Positions 7,685 through 17,475 of a stretch of DNA of 64,000 nt are shown here, in pieces. The stretch is from Streptomyces sp. 840.1 (lineage in GTDB: Bacteria > Actinomycetota > Actinomycetes > Streptomycetales > Streptomycetaceae), in assembly GCF_003751445.1 (NCBI RefSeq), contig NZ_RJUU01000001.1, forward strand, positions 2,237,001-2,301,000, given 5' to 3'. The translations under genes were made by a program, and so were the position numbers. The notes beneath the pieces are model-generated. The model was not told where the DNA came from, ran no database searches, and saw nothing but the letters and a program-made list of their open reading frames with translations. Positions within the stretch are counted from its first letter, which is position 1; the number at the start of each line of letters is the position of its first letter.

Positions 7685-9127
7685 TCAGCTCTGCGATTCC
7701 CACCACTTCTTGAGCTCCGCGACCGCCTCGTCATGTTCCATGGGGCCGTTCTCCAGGCGCAGTTCCAGCAGAAACGCATACGCCTTGCCGATGACCGGTC
7801 CGGGTCCGACGCTCAGGACCTGCATGATCTCGTTGCCGTCCAGGTCCGGCCGGATCGCATCGAGCTCCTCCTTGTCCTGCAGTTGCGCGATGCGTTCTTC
7901 CAGTGCGTCGTAGGTCCGCGAGAGAGCAGCCGCCTTGCGCTTGTTCCGCGTGGTGCAGTCCGAGCGAGTGAGCTTGTGCAGCCGCTCCAGCAGAGGACCC
8001 GCATCACGCACATAGCGGCGGACCGCAGAGTCGGTCCACTCCCCGTCTCCGTACCCATGGAAGCGCAGGTGCAGCTCCACCAGCTTCGAGACGTCCTTGA
8101 CCATGTCGTTGGAGTACTTGAGGTCGGTCATCCGCTTCTTGACCATCTTGGCGCCCACCACCTCGTGGTGATGGAACGAGACCCGCCCGTCCTTCTCGAA
8201 GCGCCGGGTCCTCGGCTTGCCGATGTCATGAAGCAGGGCGGCAAGACGCAGAACCAGGTCCGGGCCGTCCTCCTCCAGGTCGATCGCCTGCTCCAGAACG
8301 GTCAGGGAGTGCTCGTACACATCCTTGTGACGGTGATGCTCGTCACTTTCGAGCCGGAGCGCGGGGAGCTCGGGAAGGACTTGCTGCGCCAGTCCGGTGT
8401 CGACAAGAAGCGCCAGCCCCTTCCGGGGGTGCGAGGAGAGCAGGAGCTTGTTGAGCTCCTCGCGGACCCGCTCGGCGGAGACGATTTCGATCCTGCCCGC
8501 CATTTCCGCCATCGCCGTGACCACATCGGAAGCCACTTCGAAGTCCAGCTGCGCGGCGAATCGTGCCGCCCGCAGCATGCGCAGCGGATCGTCGGAGAAG
8601 GACTCCTCAGGGGTGCCAGGGGTACGCAGGACGCGCTCCGCCAGGTCCTCGATGCCACCGTGGGGGTCGATGAAGTCCTTCTGCGGCAGTGCGACAGCCA
8701 TCGCGTTGACCGTGAAATCACGGCGTACGAGGTCGTCCTCGATCGAGTCACCGTAGGAAACTTCCGGCTTGCGCGAGGTTCGGTCGTACGCCTCGGACCG
8801 GTATGTGGTGACTTCGATCTGGTACCCGTCCTTCTGGGCGCCCACCGTGCCGAAAGCGATCCCGACCTCCCACACCGAGTCCGCCCACGGCCGGACGATC
8901 TTCAGGACGTCCTCGGGGCGGGCATCTGTCGTGAAGTCCAGGTCGTTCCCGAGCCTGCCCAGAAGTGCGTCCCGGACCGAGCCACCGACCAGGGCGAGAC
9001 TGAATCCGGCATCCTGGAATCGGCGGGCGAGATCGTCGGCGACCGGGGACACCCGGAGCAGTTCACTGACTGCGCGGTGCTGCACCTGGGTCAGGGCACT
9101 GGCGTTGTCTTCATTGGCATTCGGCAC
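7685..9127 (-). CDS. pcnA: CCA-adding tRNA nucleotidyltransferase
   Basis: 480 residues from a GTG start. Adds or repairs the 3' CCA of tRNAs. This matters here because the tRNA genes in this window do not encode CCA. The head domain has GGSVRDALLG (48-57) and the metal-binding DLD (62-64). A central RNA-binding part contains YRSEAYD and RRDFTVNAMA, and a C-terminal HD domain has LLHDIGKPRTRRF near residue 300. Length and motifs fit the actinobacterial HD-containing class. No strong ribosome site is visible, so it may be leaderless. Confidence 0.93.
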   Translation of the reverse strand: MPNANEDNASALTQVQHRAVSELLRVSPVADDLARRFQDAGFSLALVGGSVRDALLGRLGNDLDFTTDARPEDVLKIVRPWADSVWEVGIAFGTVGAQKDGYQIEVTTYRSEAYDRTSRKPEVSYGDSIEDDLVRRDFTVNAMAVALPQKDFIDPHGGIEDLAERVLRTPGTPEESFSDDPLRMLRAARFAAQLDFEVASDVVTAMAEMAGRIEIVSAERVREELNKLLLSSHPRKGLALLVDTGLAQQVLPELPALRLESDEHHRHKDVYEHSLTVLEQAIDLEEDGPDLVLRLAALLHDIGKPRTRRFEKDGRVSFHHHEVVGAKMVKKRMTDLKYSNDMVKDVSKLVELHLRFHGYGDGEWTDSAVRRYVRDAGPLLERLHKLTRSDCTTRNKRKAAALSRTYDALEERIAQLQDKEELDAIRPDLDGNEIMQVLSVGPGPVIGKAYAFLLELRLENGPMEHDEAVAELKKWWESQS

Positions 9128-9308
9128 AACAGAAAAGGGTACGTGCCCGGACCGGCCCGGACGTCATGGTTTCCTTCAGCCCTGCGAGACTCCCGATCAT
9201 GTGCCGTACTCCCCAGCACTTAGCCCCCGCGCACATCGTTACCATGCGTGGACGCAGCAACGGACGACGATCGACAGCAGCTCACGACGACGAGGGACGG
9301 GTAGGCGC

Positions 9309-11630
9309 GTGGCCGAGGCGGCAGACTTCCAGGGGATGAATCCCTCTCCTGCCCGCCGGTGGCTCCGGCGCACGGCCGCCGTGCTTGCAGGGGCGCCACT
9401 CATCGCCGCCCTGCTGGCCGGGGCGGCCGCCCCGGCGGCGCAGGCCGGCGTGGCGGACAAGGCCCCGACGGGTTCCGGCACGAAGGCTCCGACGGGGTCC
9501 GGCACGGTCGCGGTATCCCTGGACACGCTGACCCCGAGCGCCCCGGTGAAGGGGGACACCCTCACCGTCTCCGGCACTCTGACCAACAAGAGCAAGGAAA
9601 CCGTCACCGCGGCCCAGGTGGACCTGCGCGTGGGGCCCCGGCTCTTCAGCAGGAGCTCGATCGACGGGGCCAACCGGCGCACGGGATACCTGCCCGGCGC
9701 CGATCCGTCTCCGGTCGGCGGCAAGTACACGGTCAAGATCGCCAAGCTTCCCCCCGGGATCAGCCAGGACTTCACCCTGTCCGTACCCGTCAGCAAGCTG
9801 GGACTCGGTGACGACGGCGTGTACCAGCTCGGCGTCACCCTGTCGGGCCGGACACCCCATGCCCTGTACGACCAGGTGCTCGGGATCAAGCGGACGTTCC
9901 TCCCCTGGCAGAGCGAGGACCGCGACTCCAAGCCCCGGATCAGTTACGCCTGGCCCCTGATCGCAGCGGCGCACCTCACCGCGGAGACGGGCTCCGACTC
10001 CCAGCAGACCCCGGTGTTCGCCGATGACGACCTGGCCGCCGAGATCGCTCCGGGCGGTCGCCTGGAGCAGATGGTTTCGCTGGGCAGCCAGCTGCCGGTG
10101 ACCTGGGTCATCGATCCGGACCTGTTGGCCAGTGTCGACGCGATGACACGGGACTACCGGGTCAAGTCGGGTGACACCACGATCGCCGGTACGAATCAGA
10201 ACGTGGCCAAGCAGTGGCTCACCTCGCTCGAAGCGGCGGTGACCGAGGGCAAGGTCATCGCGCTGCCGTTCGGGGATCCCGATCTGGCATCGATCGCGCA
10301 CCGCGGCAAGAACGTGTCGGGCACCCTGAGCCATCTCCAGAACGCCAGCGAGGTGGCCGTCACGACGGTGCAGACGATCCTGCACCTGAAGCCGTCCACG
10401 GACTTCGCATGGCCGGTCGACGGTGCCATCGACCCGTCCATCGTGGATGTCGCCACCTCAGCCGGTGCCCACAACGTGATCGCCCGCAGCGACAGCCTCC
10501 AGGAGAACGGCGGCCTGGTCTACACGCCCACCGCTCCCCGGCCGATCGGCGGCGGCACGACCGCGGTGGTCTCCGACTCCCGGCTCTCCACCGCCTTCCA
10601 GGGCGATATGACGAAGGCCGGGGACTCCACGCTCGCCGTGCAGAAGTTCCTCGCCCTCACGCTCTCCCTGGCCGAGCAGGACACGGACAAGGACCGAAGC
10701 GTCGTCGTCGCGCCCCAGCGGATGCCGACGGTCGCCCAGGCCCAGACGATGGCCCGCGCCCTGCACGCCCTCGACGACGACCGCTGGACGCAGTCCCAGG
10801 GGCTGGTCCAGGCGGCGGAGGCCAAGCCCGACGCGAAGGCGACCACACGGGTACCCCCGACGTCCCGGTACCCGAAGAAGCTGCGCAGCCAGGAGCTGCC
10901 CACCCAGGCCTTCCAGGACATCAAGTCCACCCAGGCCTCGCTCAACAACTTCCAGGTCATCCTCACCCAGCCCGAGCGAGTGGTGACCCCCTTCGGCAAC
11001 GCGGTCAACCGCTCCATGTCGACCTCGTGGCGGGGCAGGCCCCCGGAGGCCCAGCAGTACCGGGACTCCGTGCGCACCTACCTGCAGGGCCTCGTCAACG
11101 AGGTCCAGCTGATCTCGAAGTCGGATGTCACGCTGTCCGGCCGGAGCGCCACGATCCCGGTGACGGTGCAGAACAGACTGCTGCAGGACGTCGACCACCT
11201 GGTGCTGCGGCTGAGGTCGGAGAACGCGACCCGTCTCAAGCTGAACGACGACGGTGCCGTGTCGGAACAGCCCATCCAGATCGCCGGTGGTCACAGCCAG
11301 TCCGTGAAGTTCGACGCCGCGGCCAACATCAACGGCCAGGTCCAGATGACCGCCCAGCTGTACACCGAGGACGGGACACCGTACGGCGCGGAGATGAACT
11401 TCACCGTGAAGGTGTCCGAGCTGACGCCGACCGTACTTCTCGTCATCGCAGGCGGACTGCTGCTGCTGGTCCTCGCCGGCATCAGGATGTATGCACACCG
11501 CAAGCGTGCCAACGCGGGCGGCGCGGCGGGCGACGACGGCAGTGAACCCGAGCAGCCGAGTGACCCGACGCCGGACACCGGTCCCGAAAGCACGGAGCCG
11601 TCGGGCACGGGTGAGAAAGTGGACCGTTGA
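9309..11630 (+). CDS. DUF6049 secreted, membrane-anchored protein
   Basis: 773 residues from a GTG start with GAGGGA upstream. An arginine-rich N terminus and hydrophobic stretch (AAVLAGAPLIAALLAGAAA, then AQAG) form a signal peptide. The bulk is extracytoplasmic, with a repeat-like beta domain near residues 55-200. Near the C terminus is a membrane helix (TVLLVIAGGLLLLVLAGIRM) and a charged acidic tail. It lies divergent from pcnA and 49 bases before murJ, so it is probably co-transcribed with murJ. No enzymatic motif is visible; a cell-envelope role is inferred from position. Confidence 0.75.
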   Translation: MAEAADFQGMNPSPARRWLRRTAAVLAGAPLIAALLAGAAAPAAQAGVADKAPTGSGTKAPTGSGTVAVSLDTLTPSAPVKGDTLTVSGTLTNKSKETVTAAQVDLRVGPRLFSRSSIDGANRRTGYLPGADPSPVGGKYTVKIAKLPPGISQDFTLSVPVSKLGLGDDGVYQLGVTLSGRTPHALYDQVLGIKRTFLPWQSEDRDSKPRISYAWPLIAAAHLTAETGSDSQQTPVFADDDLAAEIAPGGRLEQMVSLGSQLPVTWVIDPDLLASVDAMTRDYRVKSGDTTIAGTNQNVAKQWLTSLEAAVTEGKVIALPFGDPDLASIAHRGKNVSGTLSHLQNASEVAVTTVQTILHLKPSTDFAWPVDGAIDPSIVDVATSAGAHNVIARSDSLQENGGLVYTPTAPRPIGGGTTAVVSDSRLSTAFQGDMTKAGDSTLAVQKFLALTLSLAEQDTDKDRSVVVAPQRMPTVAQAQTMARALHALDDDRWTQSQGLVQAAEAKPDAKATTRVPPTSRYPKKLRSQELPTQAFQDIKSTQASLNNFQVILTQPERVVTPFGNAVNRSMSTSWRGRPPEAQQYRDSVRTYLQGLVNEVQLISKSDVTLSGRSATIPVTVQNRLLQDVDHLVLRLRSENATRLKLNDDGAVSEQPIQIAGGHSQSVKFDAAANINGQVQMTAQLYTEDGTPYGAEMNFTVKVSELTPTVLLVIAGGLLLLVLAGIRMYAHRKRANAGGAAGDDGSEPEQPSDPTPDTGPESTEPSGTGEKVDR

Positions 11631-11679
11631 GCGATGTCTGTCGTGGCCGGTCGGCCGGGGACGATGAGGTGGGGTTTCG

Positions 11680-13839
11680 ATGAACGCGCCGTACGACGGT
11701 GACCGCGGTCAGGGTACGGGCGGAGCTGGGTCTTCCGGCGGTCCTCCGGTGCCCCCTGGGCCGGAGCAGGTGCCACCGGCACCCGATCCGTATCTGCAGG
11801 CCGCGTACGACTACGACCCCTACCGGGCCCAGGACCTCTCGGCGCAGGATCCGGTGGGTGAGGCCCTGTACGACCGTGCGGCGCATCCGCCGCCGCCTCC
11901 CGGCACCTACCAGCAGCCCCAGCCGCTCTACCAGCAGCCTCCTGCCGCCCCGTACGCCCCCGACCCGCGGATCTGGGCGCAGACCCCGCCGCCCGAGCCC
12001 GACGGCCCGTCCCGGCACCTGCCGTACGGCGACGACGCGGCGACCACCCAGTTCGTCGGCGTGGACGACCTCGTCACCCAGGCGTCCGCGGGGCGCGACG
12101 AGCCCGACGCGTTCGCCCACCTCTTCAGGGACCAGGAGGGTCCTGCCGCCTCCCCCGGCCCTGCCCGGCCCGAGCCGGCCCCTGCTCCCGTCCCGCCGAA
12201 GTCCGGCGGCGGCCGGGCCTCCGGCCTGCTGAAGTCCAGTGCGGTCATGGCGGCCGGCACCCTCGTCTCACGGCTGACCGGATTCGTACGCAGCCTGGTG
12301 ATCACCGCGGCGCTCGGTGCCGCCCTGCTCGGTGACAGCTTCACCATCGCCTACACGCTGCCGACGATGATCTACATCCTCACCGTGGGCGGCGGCCTCA
12401 ACTCGGTGTTCGTCCCCCAGCTCGTCCGCTCCATGAAGGACGACGAGGACGGCGGCGAGGCCTACGCCAACCGGCTGCTGACCCTCGTGATGGTCGCACT
12501 CGGCGTGATCGTCGCCCTGGCGGTCTTCGCCGCGCCCTGGCTCATCCGGCTGATGTCGGACACGATCGCCAGTGACCCGGCCGCGAACAACGTGGCCATC
12601 ACCTTCGCCCGGTACTGCCTGCCCACCATCTTCTTCATGGGTGTGCACGTCGTGATGGGCCAGATCCTGAACGCCCGCGGGAAGTTCGGCGCGATGATGT
12701 GGACCCCGGTCCTCAACAACATCGTCATGATCTTCACCTTCGGCATGTTCATCTGGGTCTACGGCACCTCCCACGAATCCCACATGGGCGTTCAGACGAT
12801 CCCGCCGGAGGGCGTCCGGCTGCTGGGCATCGGCACCCTGCTCGGCCTGATCGTCCAGTCCCTCGCCATGATCCCGTACCTGCGCGAGGCCGGATTCCGG
12901 TTCCGCCCGCGTTTCGACTGGAGGGGTCACGGGCTCGGCAAGACGGTCAAGCTGGCCAAGTGGACGGTCCTGTTCGTCCTGGCCAACCAGGCCGGTGTCC
13001 TCGTCGTCACCCAGCTCGCGACCTCGGCCGGCAAGGAGTCCGGGCGCAACGGCGCCGGCTTCCTCGCCTACTCCAACGCCCAGCTGATCTGGGGCATGCC
13101 CCAGGCGATCATCACCGTCTCGGTCATGGCCGCTCTGCTGCCCCGTATCTCCCGTGCCGCCCACGACAACGACCCGGGCGCGGTCCGCGACGACATCTCG
13201 CAGGGCCTGCGCAACTCCGCCGTGGCCATCGTGCCGGTCGCCTTCACCTTCCTCGCCCTGGGCGTACCGATTTCCACCCTGCTGTACGCCTCCACCGGCC
13301 CTGAGGCCGCCCGTTCCATGGGCTACATCCTGATGGCCTTCGGCCTCGGGCTGATCCCCTACTCGGTGCAGTACGTGGTGCTGCGAGGGTTCTACGCCTA
13401 CGAGGACACCCGCACCCCCTTCTACAACACCGTGATCGTCGCGCTGGTCAACGCGGCCGCTTCGGCCATCTGCTACGTCGCCCTGCCCGCCCAGTGGGCC
13501 GTGGTCGGCATGGCGGCCTCGTACGGCCTCGCCTACGCCGTAGGGGTCGGTATCGCGTGGCGCCGGCTGCGGAACCGTCTGGGCGGCGATCTGGACGGCG
13601 CCCACGTCCTGCGTACCTACGCCCGCCTCTGCCTCGCCGCGATCCCTGCGGCACTGCTCGGTGGCGCTGTGGGCTTCGGTCTGCTCCACGCGCTCGGCGA
13701 CGGCGCCTCGGGCTCGCTTCTGGCGCTGGTCTGCGGTGGGATCGTGCTGCTGGGAGTCTTCGTCGTCGCGGCGAAGCGGATGCGGATCGAAGAGATCAAC
13801 GGCATGGTCGGCATGATCCGGGGACGGCTCGGCCGCTGA
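11680..13839 (+). CDS. murJ: Lipid II flippase MurJ/MviN
   Basis: 719 residues. Flips lipid-linked peptidoglycan precursor across the membrane. The first 180 residues or so are a Pro/Tyr/Gln-rich cytoplasmic tail. About 14 membrane segments follow, starting with SAVMAAGTLVSRLTGFVRSL, a typical MviN opening. The ATG has GAGGTGGGG upstream. In Mycobacterium tuberculosis MviN is fused to a C-terminal pseudokinase that recruits FhaA after PknB phosphorylation. Here the fusion is absent, and a separate pseudokinase gene follows 128 bases downstream. Confidence 0.92.
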   Translation: MNAPYDGDRGQGTGGAGSSGGPPVPPGPEQVPPAPDPYLQAAYDYDPYRAQDLSAQDPVGEALYDRAAHPPPPPGTYQQPQPLYQQPPAAPYAPDPRIWAQTPPPEPDGPSRHLPYGDDAATTQFVGVDDLVTQASAGRDEPDAFAHLFRDQEGPAASPGPARPEPAPAPVPPKSGGGRASGLLKSSAVMAAGTLVSRLTGFVRSLVITAALGAALLGDSFTIAYTLPTMIYILTVGGGLNSVFVPQLVRSMKDDEDGGEAYANRLLTLVMVALGVIVALAVFAAPWLIRLMSDTIASDPAANNVAITFARYCLPTIFFMGVHVVMGQILNARGKFGAMMWTPVLNNIVMIFTFGMFIWVYGTSHESHMGVQTIPPEGVRLLGIGTLLGLIVQSLAMIPYLREAGFRFRPRFDWRGHGLGKTVKLAKWTVLFVLANQAGVLVVTQLATSAGKESGRNGAGFLAYSNAQLIWGMPQAIITVSVMAALLPRISRAAHDNDPGAVRDDISQGLRNSAVAIVPVAFTFLALGVPISTLLYASTGPEAARSMGYILMAFGLGLIPYSVQYVVLRGFYAYEDTRTPFYNTVIVALVNAAASAICYVALPAQWAVVGMAASYGLAYAVGVGIAWRRLRNRLGGDLDGAHVLRTYARLCLAAIPAALLGGAVGFGLLHALGDGASGSLLALVCGGIVLLGVFVVAAKRMRIEEINGMVGMIRGRLGR

Positions 13840-13967
13840 AGATCACCGGCCCGCACAACCATCTCCGGTCTCTGCGTGTCGTGCATGGTGCCGGAGTATG
13901 GGCACAATTGGCGTGACTGTGCAGAGCTGGCTGGCATCGCGCAACGGATGGGGAGGCAGGAACGACG

Positions 13968-15662
13968 GTGGCGGAACGTAGCACGGCTGCCGTTGACGTG
14001 GCCGACAACAGCGGTGACAAGCCGCTGTCCGCCAAGGCGGACGAGGCCACGACCGACGGCACGGCAGAAGCTCAGGACTCAACGGGCGCAGGCCCCCAGG
14101 AAGCGGTGGACGAACCGGCGGACTCCGACGTCACCATTTCTTCCCCCGATCTGCACAGCGGTCACAAACTCGCCGGACGCTACCGGCTGGAGGAGTGCGT
14201 CACTCGTCTGGACGGGTTCAGCAGCTGGCGTGCCGTCGACGAGAAGCTGCGTCGCGCGGTGGGTGTCCATCTCCTCCCCGCCGACCACCCACGAGCCCGC
14301 TCGGTGCTGGCCGCGGCCCGTTCCTCCGCACTGCTCGGCGACCCCCGCTTCGTGCAGGTCCTCGACGCCGTGGAGGAGAACGACCTCGTCTACGTCGTCC
14401 ATGAGTGGCTTCCGGACGCCACGGAGCTCACCGCCCTGCTGGGCGCGGGGCCGATGGACGCGCACGACGCCTACCAGCTCGTCAGCCAGATCTCCCAGGC
14501 CATGGCGGCCGCGCACCGCGAGGGGCTCGCCCATCTTCGGCTCACCCCCGGCGCGGTGCTCCGCAGCTCCTCCGGTCAGTACCGGATCCGAGGCCTCGCG
14601 GTGAACGCCGCACTGCGCGGCATCACCTCCGAGGGCCCCCAGCGCGCCGACACCGAAGCGATCGGCGCCCTGCTCTACGCGGCGCTGACCCAGCGCTGGC
14701 CCTACGAGAGCGACGCCTACGGCCTGACCGGGCTCCCCAAGGGCGTGGGTCTGATCGCACCCGACCAGGTACGGGCCGGCGTCCACCGCGGCCTCTCCGA
14801 GATCGCCATGCGGGCGCTCGCCAACGACGGTGCCACGGCCTCCCGCCAGGAACAGCCGTGCACCACCCCGGACGAACTGGCCAAGGCCGTCGCTGCGATG
14901 CCGCGCATCCGCCCGCCAGAGCCCACGTTCACCGCACCGCCCGAGTACCAGCGGACCACCTACCAGCAGGGCACCTACGGCCGTCCTGCCGGCCCTGGCT
15001 CCATGCCCACCCAGTCCGTGCACGCCATACCGCCTGCCCCGCTCCAGAGCCGCACGGGCAAGGCGCTCAAGTGGGCCGTCTCCGCCCTGCTCATCGCGGC
15101 ACTGGGCCTCGGCAGCTGGCAGCTCGCCGAGACCCTCCTGGACCACGACAACAAATCGGGCGACCCGGGTACCACGCAGAGCAACCCGGAGAACGGCGAA
15201 GCCCCGCCGGTCGAGAAGAACGAGCCCGTCCAGATCGTCAGCGCCAAGGACTTCGACCCGCTCGGCGACGGGTCCGAGAAGCCCCAGGACATAGATCACG
15301 TCTACGACGGCGACGCGAGCACGTACTGGCACACCGACAGCTACTACACCGCCGACTTCGGCAGGCTGAAGAAGGGCGTCGGGGTTCTGCTCGACCTCGG
15401 CAAGGTGCAGCAGGTCAGCAAGGTGGACGTGACGTTCCTGGGCGGCACCACGTCGACCGAGTTGCGCACCTCCGGCGACGCCACGGCACCGACGATGCCC
15501 GACAGCTTCACCAAGGTTGCCGAAGGTTCGGGCACAAACGTGGCACTCAAGCCTGGCGAGCCCGTTCAGGCGCGGTACCTTCTGGTCTGGCTCACCCAGC
15601 TGCCACCTAGCAGCGAGGGGAACTTCCGGGGCAAGATCTCGGACATCAAGGTCACCGGCTGA
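13968..15662 (+). CDS. Membrane pseudokinase with extracellular discoidin-like domain
   Basis: 564 residues from a GTG start. A disordered N terminus (1-65) precedes a protein-kinase fold (about 70-300) that lacks catalytic residues. The VAVK lysine is His101 (VGVHLL), the HRD loop reads LAHLRLTPGAVL with no Asp, and the DFG site reads RGLAV. A membrane helix (about 368-388) follows, then an outside domain of about 140 residues that looks like an F5/8-type galactose-binding fold (HVYDGDASTYWHTDSYYTAD). The parts match the C-terminal half of mycobacterial MviN, so it is likely an FHA-binding scaffold for MurJ. The fhaA and pknB genes lie elsewhere in this window. Confidence 0.82.
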   Translation: MAERSTAAVDVADNSGDKPLSAKADEATTDGTAEAQDSTGAGPQEAVDEPADSDVTISSPDLHSGHKLAGRYRLEECVTRLDGFSSWRAVDEKLRRAVGVHLLPADHPRARSVLAAARSSALLGDPRFVQVLDAVEENDLVYVVHEWLPDATELTALLGAGPMDAHDAYQLVSQISQAMAAAHREGLAHLRLTPGAVLRSSSGQYRIRGLAVNAALRGITSEGPQRADTEAIGALLYAALTQRWPYESDAYGLTGLPKGVGLIAPDQVRAGVHRGLSEIAMRALANDGATASRQEQPCTTPDELAKAVAAMPRIRPPEPTFTAPPEYQRTTYQQGTYGRPAGPGSMPTQSVHAIPPAPLQSRTGKALKWAVSALLIAALGLGSWQLAETLLDHDNKSGDPGTTQSNPENGEAPPVEKNEPVQIVSAKDFDPLGDGSEKPQDIDHVYDGDASTYWHTDSYYTADFGRLKKGVGVLLDLGKVQQVSKVDVTFLGGTTSTELRTSGDATAPTMPDSFTKVAEGSGTNVALKPGEPVQARYLLVWLTQLPPSSEGNFRGKISDIKVTG

Positions 15663-15687
15663 CGGCATCAGGGGAGGGGGCTCACCG

Positions 15688-16392
15688 TTGGACGACACCA
15701 GATTCACCGACTCGACTGATCAGGACCTCCTGGCCAGCCACGTAGCCGGTGAACCCGACGCCTTCGGTGAGCTCGCACGGCGGCATCGCGACCGGCTGTG
15801 GGCCGTAGCACTGCGCACGCTGGGCGACCGTGAGGAAGCGGCCGACGCCGTGCAGGACGCCCTCGTCTCCGCCTTCCGCGCCGCCCACACCTTCCGCGGC
15901 CAGTCCGCCGTGACCACCTGGCTGCACCGCATCACCGTCAACGCCTGCCTCGACCGGGTCCGCAAGGCCTCTTCCCGGAAGACCTCACCCGTCAACGACC
16001 CGGAACGGCTCGACCAGCTTCTGGAGCCGCACGAGTCCGCCGAGGCGCCGGCCGAGCGGCAGGACCTGCACCGCGAACTCTTCGCGGCCCTCGCCACCCT
16101 CCCTGCCGAGCAGCGCGCGGCCCTCGTCCTCGTCGATATGCAGGGGTACCCCGTGGCAGAGGCGGGTCGCATCCTCGACGTGCCGGTCGGCACCGTGAAG
16201 AGCCGTTGCGCCCGGGGCAGAGCCCGCCTGGCTCCGCTGCTCACCCATCTCCGCAGGGATGCCGGGGGCAGTGCGGCGGGGACGGCCGAAAGGAACCGGA
16301 CGGCGAGAACATCCGTCCCACCGGCAGCGGGGCCACGAGACGCGGGAACAAGCGATCCAGCTGGTGTGAAGGGCGGAGGCGGGCGCACATGA
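15688..16392 (+). CDS. sigM: ECF sigma factor SigM
   Basis: 234 residues from a TTG start with GGGGAGGGGG seven bases upstream. Region 2 (DAFGELARRHRDRLWAVALR, then EEAADAVQDALVSAFRA) and region 4 (LPAEQRAALVLVDMQGYPVA, then VPVGTVKSRCARGR) are both clear. Its stop overlaps the start of the next gene (ATGA), the usual coupling of an ECF sigma factor and its anti-sigma factor. Placement next to trxBA and the partner's features match S. coelicolor SigM. Confidence 0.9.
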   Translation: MDDTRFTDSTDQDLLASHVAGEPDAFGELARRHRDRLWAVALRTLGDREEAADAVQDALVSAFRAAHTFRGQSAVTTWLHRITVNACLDRVRKASSRKTSPVNDPERLDQLLEPHESAEAPAERQDLHRELFAALATLPAEQRAALVLVDMQGYPVAEAGRILDVPVGTVKSRCARGRARLAPLLTHLRRDAGGSAAGTAERNRTARTSVPPAAGPRDAGTSDPAGVKGGGGRT

Positions 16393-17342
16393 CATCGACA
16401 ACCGACACGACCCAGCACCCGGACGTCTCAGAGATCTCAGACCTCACCGAAGGCGTGCTTTCTCCGCCGCGCACCGCTGAGGTCCGCCGTCATGTGGACA
16501 GCTGCGAGCTCTGCTCAGACGTGCGTGCCTCACTGGAGGAGATCCGCAGTCTGCTGGGTTCCATGCCGGCCCCGCAGGCCATGCCCATCGACATAGCGGA
16601 CCGCATCGACGCCGCCCTGGCCGACGAAGCCCGTGCCGTTGCCACCGCATCCGACGGAGACGCGGAAGACTCACGTGCGGGGGCAGATGTTTCACGTGAA
16701 ACAGAGCATGCCGCCACTGTGCAGGAGCTCGCGGACCGCCCCGCCGGACACCCACGTGCCGCCACCGGACCCGGCCGCCGACCTGTGCGGCGTCGTCGCA
16801 GGGCGGTGCTCGGCGCCACCCTGGGCGCCGCCGTCGTCGGTGTGAGCGTCTTCTTGCTGCAGAACGTGCCCACGTCTCACAACTCCGCCGACGTCAGTGC
16901 CGCAGACCACGGAGTCAGCGCCAAGAAGTCCGACTCGCAGGCGTTCTCGCAGTCCACGGTCGAAGAGCGTGTCCACAGCCTTCTGAGTTCCGGCACGGCC
17001 CCGTCGAGCCCGGAGAGCTCAGCCGGCCGGAATGAGGCACCGTCCATGGATACGAAATCCTCCCCGGAGACGAATCCTCCCGCGTCCGCGTCACCTCAGG
17101 CACCGCTTCGCGCTCCCGTTGTGGCCGTCCCCTCCTGCGTTGAGCAGGGCATAGGGCGGAACGCCGCCGTCCTCGCTGTCGAGAAGGGCACCTACCAGGG
17201 CGCCGATGCCTTCCTTGTCGTCCTTCCGCACCCCACCGACACGAGCCGTGTGGAGGCCTACGTCGTCGATGCCGCATGCGTCGGTGCGGAGCCCGCGGCC
17301 AAGGGGAAGCTTCTGCTGACCCACGCCTACGCCCGCCCCTGA
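16389..17342 (+). CDS. rsmA: Anti-sigma factor RsmA, membrane-bound
   Basis: 317 residues. The ATG overlaps the sigM stop by four bases. The N-terminal cytoplasmic domain carries RHVDSCELC (an HxxxCxxC motif). The S. coelicolor RsmA homologue is reported to hold a [2Fe-2S] cluster, which I recall and cannot verify here. A single membrane helix (AVLGATLGAAVVGVSVFLL) follows a basic patch, then an extracytoplasmic Ser/Pro-rich region and a C-terminal domain with two cysteines. A parS site at 16689-16702 lies in the coding sequence and encodes VSRET. Confidence 0.85.
   Translation: MTSTTDTTQHPDVSEISDLTEGVLSPPRTAEVRRHVDSCELCSDVRASLEEIRSLLGSMPAPQAMPIDIADRIDAALADEARAVATASDGDAEDSRAGADVSRETEHAATVQELADRPAGHPRAATGPGRRPVRRRRRAVLGATLGAAVVGVSVFLLQNVPTSHNSADVSAADHGVSAKKSDSQAFSQSTVEERVHSLLSSGTAPSSPESSAGRNEAPSMDTKSSPETNPPASASPQAPLRAPVVAVPSCVEQGIGRNAAVLAVEKGTYQGADAFLVVLPHPTDTSRVEAYVVDAACVGAEPAAKGKLLLTHAYARP
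16689..16702. promoter_or_regulatory. parS site 3, within rsmA
   Basis: Perfect GTTTCACGTGAAAC inside the rsmA reading frame, read there as VSRET. A ParB-binding site is expected from its identity with the other sites in the window. Confidence 0.88.
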
Positions 17343-17372
17343 GCATCACGGCGGATGCCGCCCCGGCACGTC

Positions 17373-17400
17373 GGGAATGCATCCCCCGTAGGATCCGTTG
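17373..17400 (+). promoter_or_regulatory. Sigma-R-type promoter of trxBA
   Basis: GGGAAT (17373-17378), an 18-base spacer, then GTTG (17397-17400). This fits the known sigma-R consensus for thiol-oxidative-stress promoters (GGAAT-N18/19-GTT). It lies about 75 bases before the trxB start, as in S. coelicolor. Confidence 0.85.
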
Positions 17401-17475
17401 GGTGGGGTGAGAGTCGTTGAACCGGCCCCAGTAGGCGTGGACAGTAGGCAGTCTGCAGAGACGAGGAAGAAACCC

